From the NCBI GenBank assembly GCA_009760855.2, contig WPIO01000001.1, positions 5,788,001-5,852,000 of the forward strand: a stretch of 64,000 nucleotides of DNA. The letters run 5' to 3'. This stretch comes from Cristatella mucedo. Lineage: Eukaryota > Bryozoa > Phylactolaemata > Cristatellidae. The translations under genes and the position numbers were made by a program. Under the pieces are notes generated by a model. The model was not told where the DNA came from. It saw nothing but the letters and a program-made list of their open reading frames with translations, and did no database searches. This document shows positions 57,901-64,000 of the stretch, in pieces; position 1 is the stretch's first letter; each line of letters opens with the position of its first letter.

Positions 57901-58860
57901 AGCGTGCCAATTAGTTTGCGATCAACTTGCACAATCTCATCAAGCATAAGCCCGCAAAAGAAAATTTACGCAGATCCAATAAAAGCTGCGAGCTCACCCT
58001 GGGCACCAGCAGCAGACCTACCGGAACTCCCGATCAAAAGCCTCGAGTCGGTCTTGAAGATCGACTCGAAAGTCACGTTGAGCGTCTAGCCTTCGGTCTG
58101 TGGATTGATGTCGCCCCTGCTTTTATTGCCGGGGTTGAAGAGGTGACTGCTAGAGCGAGCCCATTTGGGTTGCAGTTCAGAGCAGTGCAAGTTTCTGTCG
58201 AGGACGCCATTTTCTGACGCAGACGACCGCATTTCAGATTTTTTTACAGAGGTAATTCTTAAAAGCAATAAGGGGTAGAAATTTATTTTTTAGAGTCTCA
58301 AAAGAGGCAGCCGAGGGGTCTCGAGACCCCTACGATCTCTTCCAAAGGCCATCGATGCCGAGACGCAGCAAAGCGATTATCAAGTCTGGGTATCAACGAT
58401 GCAGCCGTTTCCATACCACTAGGTCGTTCAGGTGTGAGGTGCTCAGAAGTCTCCATGGGCACGGCTATCAACCACCGACCCGACTCGACACCCGGATGTG
58501 TCCAGCCCTCATCTACTTACGCATGCGCATTTGAGCAATGCTTCCGGCTTTCGGCTCCGCGGGTTTCGTCTATCTGCTCATTCGTCGAACTATTGCGCGT
58601 GCCACTAGTTACGAGAAGGTATGAATGAGCATGCGAGATAATATCTGTGAGCCGTTATGTAGCCGGTCGCATGGATTCCGGAAGCAGAATCACGAGTAAA
58701 CATCAGCCGGCACCCAACCCGAAAGGTGTCCGCCCATTCCCCTGCGACCCACCCACCCACCAGGTACGCCTACGCCGAATCTGTTCTGGAATCTGGCTCG
58801 CGGTCCAAACTCAGCGAAGTATCAGCCTGCTGTATACAGCCGCGTCACAACCGTGCGGCT
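57901..58860. other. Upstream region of the methyltransferase gene
   Basis: About 58295-58395 matches, inverted, sequence near 20870-20970, upstream of the pseudogene. A 45-codon frame starts on minus at ~58210 in a good context (GAAAATGGCG) but resembles nothing I know. No other gene recognised. Confidence 0.4.
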
Positions 58861-58861
58861 T

Positions 58862-58875
58862 GCTATATATAGCAC
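58862..58875 (+). promoter_or_regulatory. Candidate TATA box of the methyltransferase gene
   Basis: GCTATATATAGC lies ~115 bases before the start codon in otherwise GC-richer DNA. It would place transcription start near 58895-58905 and leave a ~85-base leader. The pseudogene has no such element at the matching distance. Inferred from sequence only. Confidence 0.5.
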
Positions 58876-58985
58876 GGCCATACCAGCGCCGCAGCCGAGC
58901 GGCCGTGCCGGAGAACTGCCGTAGCAGAGCCCTTCGGCCATTCGATCATTGTCGGACGTTGCAGTTCTCTGTGAGCCGATGCGGT

Positions 58986-61900
58986 ATGGCACACAGACAC
59001 TTCGAAGCCGACCAGCATGCCCAGCTGTACGCTAAATACCGCCCTTCCTACCCAGAACAGCTCTTTGCTCGGCTTGTGGACTTCACTTCCAAGCAGGTAA
59101 GTCTGCCTCCCCGAACGTTTTCTCTCCTTCACCTTCTTAAAGTTTATCCCTGCTACGTAAGAAAATGAAGCTGCAGTAGCTAGAGGCCTCTCAGCTAAAT
59201 GATTAGTAGCCATCAGGTCTCTACGACAGCCACTATTGATGCGGCCATTAGAGCTGTTGGCTGAGAGGAGCTCTAGCGCTGATAAACGATTGCCGAGACG
59301 CCCTTACTGAGCCATTCCTATCAGTATGGCAAACGCTCCCACACTGATAACAGACCAGCAGTGCATGTGATAATTTTGCAGCATACACACTTCGACTCGG
59401 CCAAGCCAAGAGAAGCCAGCGCTATCGGCTGCCTCGGCTACATTGCTCATTGCTGGCCACAGTGAGCCACTTTGATCACTCAAACACCGGTTTCAAAATT
59501 AAGCAGCAAGCCAGATGAATACCCAATAAGCAATGATTATGCTCCTGTAGCCTGTAACTCACTACTGATGCACATCGCAAAGTCCCCTGATGTGACATTT
59601 AAGATGAAGCATGCACACTTCGATTCAGCCGAGTCGAAAGGTTATCGACTGCCTCCATTACATTGCTCATTGCTGGCCACACCGAGACACGTTGATCACC
59701 CAAGCACCGGTTCCGAAATTAAGAAGAAAGCCAGATTAATACCTAAAGAGCAATGATTATGCTCCTAAAACCTGGAACTCACTACATAAGCACATCACAA
59801 CATCACACGACAGGACATTTAAAAAGAAGCTTAAAACGTGCATGTTTAAACGCACCGCATTTGGTGGGTATTTGTGATTCGTCTCTTGCGTGCATGTAAC
59901 TGCTTACACTGTGCCTTCTGCTTGTGGTTGTTACCACCAATGGTTTGCTAATGCTGTCTATACAGCATCTGTAAAGTGCCTAGAAAGAGATTCAGTTCTT
60001 GGATGGTGCTATACGAATGTATTATTATTATTATATGAAAAATGCCGCAATAGCCAAAAGCCCACCTCCAGACGTAATGCTGTGATCTCGGCTTGTTCTG
60101 CAAATAGGCCGTGTTTTAACGTTATTCTATGAGTCATGTGTACGACATCCTGTTCCAGGCACTTCTGGGCTGTGCAGTAGACGTTGGCTGCGGCAGTGGA
60201 CAGTCAACATTTGGGCTCGCACCTCACTTCACAGAGGTAATCGGCTTCGACCCAAGCAAAGCTCAGATAGCTCAAGCTACATCCACCAGTCAGCAAGCTA
60301 ATGTGAGATTCGGGTGCGTCTCGTCCTGTACAGATTCTTGCCATGTGCTGCCGCTGCCACTAGACAGCTTGGGTCGATTTCAGCAGCTGCAAATACCCTA
60401 AATATGTCGAGCTCGTGACTTTTATTCATTTTATTTTAGGGTGGCGACTGCAGAGCAAATGCCTCTGCCAGCAAGCAGCGCTGACCTGATAACGGTGGCT
60501 CAGGCGCTGCACTGGTTGGACTTCGAGGCATTCTACCGTGAATGTGACAGGGTACTTCGCCCAGGTGGAGTCATTGCAGCCTACGGCTATGGCCTGATAA
60601 GATTCTGTCATCCATTACATGCCAAGGCACTAAACGACGTAATTGATGTAGTAAGTAGACATTTAAGATCCCAATCGCTGCCTGATCCTTATGTTTTACA
60701 TGAACTAGTCTGATCGCAATACAACCTATTGAATCTCGAAAGATAGTCGCTGGGCAAGAATCATTATTGCCACCATAACGACTGCAACAAGCCGACCTCA
60801 TCGACTAGCAGCTATAGGCCTGGCACAGAGACTTATTGAAGATCCGGCCTCCTTGGATGCATAATTCAACTAAAGCATAGTCTTAATAAAAATATTTCGC
60901 TTTCTTTATGTAAGTAATGTGTTAAGTCACTATCAGAATTTGAGTTTATTAGCTAATGCGTAGGTGTTCGATTGGCTATACAGAGATACAATGTTCATGC
61001 ACAAGTCTGACCTGACTCCCAGCTGTTGTGGATATAGTACCCACCCAACGTGCGTTTGTGTATTTTTAAGTCACGCGTGCCAAGTTACAGCTATAGCAAT
61101 TGGCCCGTATTCTCTTTAGACATGTATCTCCGTTTAGATAACTCCTGTGCTATAGTGATTTTGCATGCGAAAATTCATTGTTTCATTATTTCTTTCTCGA
61201 AAGGAAATCGGGTTAAAATATTCATTGCAAGATAGGGAACTTCTTTCATCGATGTTTGAGTGCTTAGTGGAAAGAAGAAAATTCGTATACGTCTGAGTAT
61301 CTTGTTTGCAGTTTTACAAGCAGACTATCGAAGACAACTTTTGGGATAATCGACGGAGCCACATTGACAATGCTTACACGGCACCAGAGCTTCAAATACC
61401 GTATGCAGACAAGATAAGTTACTGTTTTTTTACTGATTCTGGTTGATCCCAAACAGCAGCTGCTGCATCTGCCTCACTGTAGGGATGTGGTTCTATTTTA
61501 CAACAGTAGTTGTAGAACTTTGATCACCTGCAAGCTCTTCACAGAAGGCTTTTGCACTCCATTTCTACCGGAGTTGATGATGGAAATTGTGAAATTTATG
61601 TTATTGTCTTTGGTCCAGAGCAACAATAGCAATCGCTTATATGCTCCGAATATTTTGTTTGTCACTGTGTGTGAGACCGAGGCCTGGAGTGCTCGCGTAT
61701 CTATATGGTATCTTCTTCATTTTAGTACTGTAGGGATGACACACTGGTCTTTACGAACGTGCTAAGCGTCCGAGAGGTTATCATGTACCTCAGTACATGG
61801 TCTGCCTATCAGGCAAAGTTGAAGGTGCAGCCAGAGACACAGTGCTTGCAGGAGATCAATGCTAGGTAAGTACGATAAAATTTCTGTTGATATACAATGG

Positions 61901-62442
61901 CTGTTGTTTGGTTGATATTTTGGCATAGTATTTTGTAGGCATCCATGGGACTTTCTATTCGCTGCTCTGATTGAAAGTAAAATAACCTGAGTCAAGTTTA
62001 TTTGTATCGACTGGAATCTGAACATATTCTGCATTCTTCAGTCGTACTCTTGCTGGTGGGGTGGGGGCTAAATTGTTAGGCTTCTTTTTATGAATGGTTT
62101 CAACTCCGAAGGCCGGTTTACGGTCTGCCTCTTTTAACTTTTTTATTTGACAAGGTATATCGAGCAGAGCTGTGAAATCCCGTTTTACCGCATATCTTGC
62201 CGTTACTCCATTCGTAACACTGTCGATAGACTCCGCTGCACTTTCTTTGGTCTGCTGCACATTCTTTGGTCGGTTCATCAATTGAAATCTATTTCAAGAG
62301 TTGTACCTCTGCCTTTTCGGTAATTTTTGATGTTTGTGATTGTAGACTGCTGCAAGTTCTGGGAGAAACCTCCGACATTGATGCCAAACTTGGTGTCTAC
62401 TATCCGCTTTTCTTACTACTTGGAAGGAAGCCCACTTCGTGA
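58986..62442 (+). CDS. Class I SAM-dependent methyltransferase (Methyltransf_11, TMT1/CRG1-like), six exons
   Basis: Exons by GT-AG signals and continuous frame: 58986-59096, 60159-60313, 60440-60650, 61312-61400, 61734-61865, 62346-62442 (795 bases, 264 aa, stop TGA), close to the family's usual length. Exon 1 encodes the typical N-terminus (ADQHAQLYAKYRPSYP). SAM motif I is DVGCGSG at 45-51, with the ribose-binding acid D68 in GFDPS. AEQMPLP is followed by SADLITVAQALHWLD (102-116) and LRPGG (128-132). Exon 4 gives DNRRSHIDNAYTAPELQIP and exon 5 the conserved LSTWSAYQ. It resembles yeast trans-aconitate methyltransferase TMT1/CRG1 and their uncharacterised animal relatives, probably cytosolic and acting on a small carboxylate or lipid-like substrate, which is inferred. 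Exon 2's donor is GTGCGT. The exon 4 donor GTATGC is my choice because it keeps the frame. Intron 1 carries LINE A. The decayed copy at 13026 supports every exon boundary. Confidence 0.9.
59386..59835. repeat. Tandem duplication (~230-base period) in intron 1
   Basis: CACACTTCGA through TTGCTCATTGCTGGCCACA, CACCGGTTTC and GCAATGATTATGCTCCT occurs twice in a row. Each unit ends in a piece of LINE A (ACATTTAA..AAGC), so the duplication happened after the LINE inserted. The first unit also matches pseudogene intron 1 in inverted orientation. Confidence 0.75.
59755..60034 (+). mobile_element. LINE A copy A16, 3' end in methyltransferase intron 1
   Basis: AACTCACTACATAAGCACAT, GACATTTAAAAAGAAGC, TTTGGTGGGTATTTGTGATT and AGTGCCTAGAAAGAGATTCA, ending in (ATT)n at 60034. 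Sense with the gene. It belongs to the same subfamily as A13. Confidence 0.75.
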
Positions 62443-63194
62443 TGGTCACTGAATGTCACATGAAGGGCATTCGTGTTACTTACTTGAATCGGTTAGCATT
62501 GAAATGAGAATGAAGCAAATCAGGAGGGTCGCATTTGCATTTTCACTGTGATACTTGTTCTTTTACATCCGACATGCCGAGCGAGCCATAGAGCTGCTAG
62601 AAACTGTAATTTCTACATTTCTGCTCCCTTATCTTACCGAAGTTCCGCATGAACCTTGATTTTGCTAAAGGTCCCATTTCACTTTTCCAGCCTGGAGGTT
62701 TTGAACGCCTCAAGGATGTGGCATTAATAAAGTCATTTGAATGGCACGGAGCTTCGGGCTCTCATGAAATAAAGACTAGACAATTTTAAAGAATACAAGA
62801 GGCTTTCTGGAAGTACGTGTCTAGGATAGCCTTTCTTGATTTTGTGTTCAAGCTGCCTATCAAGGTAGAGGTGCACAATCCTGGCTAGGCCCTTTCTGAT
62901 ATCTGCTAATTGCTCTCGTTCCTGTTGGTCATGAAGATTGTGTTATTTAGCTCAGGTAAGTTCCCATGCAAGTATAAATGGAGGAACAAAGAAGAGTTGT
63001 GAGACAATGGCTCAACCACGAATCAGCTTCTTGCCAATGCAACAGTCAACTATACTTGTGATAAATATCAGTTTTATTGATTAAGGCTGGTATAATTTAT
63101 TTCAACGGCAGAAAGCACCATCGGGATTTTACTTCGAATGCAACATTCATGCCTCGAACACTAGCGGTGCGAGTTTAAAGTATTCAGGTGTTTG
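62443..63194. other. 3' flank of the methyltransferase gene; polyA signals
   Basis: AATAAA occurs at 62726-62731 and 62768-62773, about 285 and 325 bases after the stop codon, suitable for 3' end formation. Nothing else coding is recognised up to LINE A17. Confidence 0.45.
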
Positions 63195-63832
63195 ACATAT
63201 CCCAACTGATAATAGTAGTAGTAATAATAATATTAACAATATTAGTACGTCTGTTTAGCAGCCTCAGTGAACGGATTGTCTTTCTAGGCTCTTTACGCTT
63301 GGTGTGCAGGAAGTATGTCAATGCTGTTAGCAATAATAACATGCATAGCGGCAGCACCCTTGAGCACAAAAATGAAAATCCACAGTAATCCAAAAATGTT
63401 GTAAGAAACAGTTGAGTTAGCTGTTTAAATGTCAAGTCAAGGCATGTCATGGCACCAGTCGGGAGTAAGCTCCACGCTTTGGGAGCAAATGAACTAAAGG
63501 CACAGTCACAATTGGATTGGATGTTGGTTCCGGGCACAGCCGATCGACTTGAATCAGAAGGCAGGTGGCACGACGACTAGCTGGATTGGTAATTTGTTTG
63601 GATAGGTAGGCTGGAGCAGGAAAACACAGGAATCTAAAAGTGACACAACTTTGACGTTGGTACTCTTCGTGATGGGAAGCCAGTGCACATCGGGGAGTAA
63701 TAGTGTAATGTGGCAATCTCACGACAGACAAGCTTGGCTGCAGAGTTTAGCACAAACTGCATGTGTGCACAGGCCGGAAAACCTGCAAGTGAGTTACAGG
63801 AGTGGAGACATGATGTGACAAATGCATGAAAC
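63195..63832 (-). mobile_element. LINE A copy A17, older 3' end and ORF2 C-terminus
   Basis: Reversed tail (TAGTAGTAGTAATAATAATA), GGATTGTCTTTCTAGGCTCT, then on minus the ORF2 end with SSFAPKAWSLLPTG and LNSAAKLVC and a truncated SCLHSCNSL motif near 63810. Many frame breaks. Confidence 0.72.
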
Positions 63833-64000
63833 ACTTGGTTGAGATATCACCGTCTAAGTGGAATGATTTGTCGTGCATCTGCTTTTCCTCGGTCTCTCCT
63901 GCCCGTTGTTTCTGGTAATAATGTCTCATTCTATTAGCTTTTGCAGCAAGCTGTCCAGCTGCGTTTTTAGCGTTGTCCTCTCAGCTTCTGGTGATTGTGG
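63833..64000. other. Right edge, nothing recognised
   Basis: The short remainder shows no feature I can support. A 60-aa minus frame overlaps it without a recognisable domain. Confidence 0.3.

Noticed and set aside
57904-58217. First exon of a divergent gene opposite the methyltransferase (ATGGCGTCC start on minus at ~58210)
   Set aside because: Good start context but only 45 codons, no known family and no convincing donor site that continues a frame.

Overview
This is animal nuclear DNA. It has spliced genes with GT-AG introns, a P2X receptor (a eukaryotic family), many 5'-truncated non-LTR retrotransposons with (ATT)n tails, tRNA-derived SINEs and long GA, TA and CA microsatellites. I see no bacterial operons and no rRNA. 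I cannot name the species. The retroelement tail type and the P2X gene suit an invertebrate, but this is inference.

The window is gene-poor and repeat-rich. Two gene families can be read with confidence, each in two copies. (1) A class I SAM-dependent methyltransferase of the TMT1/CRG1 kind. An apparently intact six-exon gene lies on + at 58986-62442 (264 aa). A decayed six-exon copy lies on - at 13026-18742. The homology includes introns and upstream DNA, so the pair is an inverted segmental duplication about 40 kb apart. (2) A P2X ATP-gated cation channel. An intact intronless copy lies at 50680-51954. A copy about 5.08 kb upstream (45597-46873) is nearly identical but broken by a 2-base insertion. 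The genes and near flanks match almost perfectly while outer flanks have drifted, which suggests gene conversion.

Layout. 0.8-2 kb: decayed hAT transposase on -. 3-12.8 kb: non-LTR elements of two families (A, an L2/CR1-like RT with YADD; B, another LINE 3' end), including one RT copy split by three later insertions. 13-21 kb: methyltransferase pseudogene and flank, with nested LINE and SINE insertions. 4.55-5.5 and 19.5-20.4 kb: two copies of an unidentified ~0.9 kb repeat (D). 21-32 kb: mostly unrecognised DNA with LINE A/B and SINE copies. 32.3-44.4 kb: several diverged copies of an unclassified multi-kb repeat (C) and a partner sequence (E) that flanks one C copy as direct repeats. 45.2-52.9 kb: the P2X pair. 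53-58 kb: LINE remnants and unrecognised DNA. 58.9-62.8 kb: the methyltransferase gene. 63.2-63.8 kb: one more LINE A copy.

The methyltransferase would be a soluble enzyme of unknown substrate and the P2X protein a plasma-membrane channel. Nothing here suggests they work together. The retroelements explain most of the structure: LINE A supplies the (ATT)n tails, and SINE S1 carries a LINE A-like 3' end.
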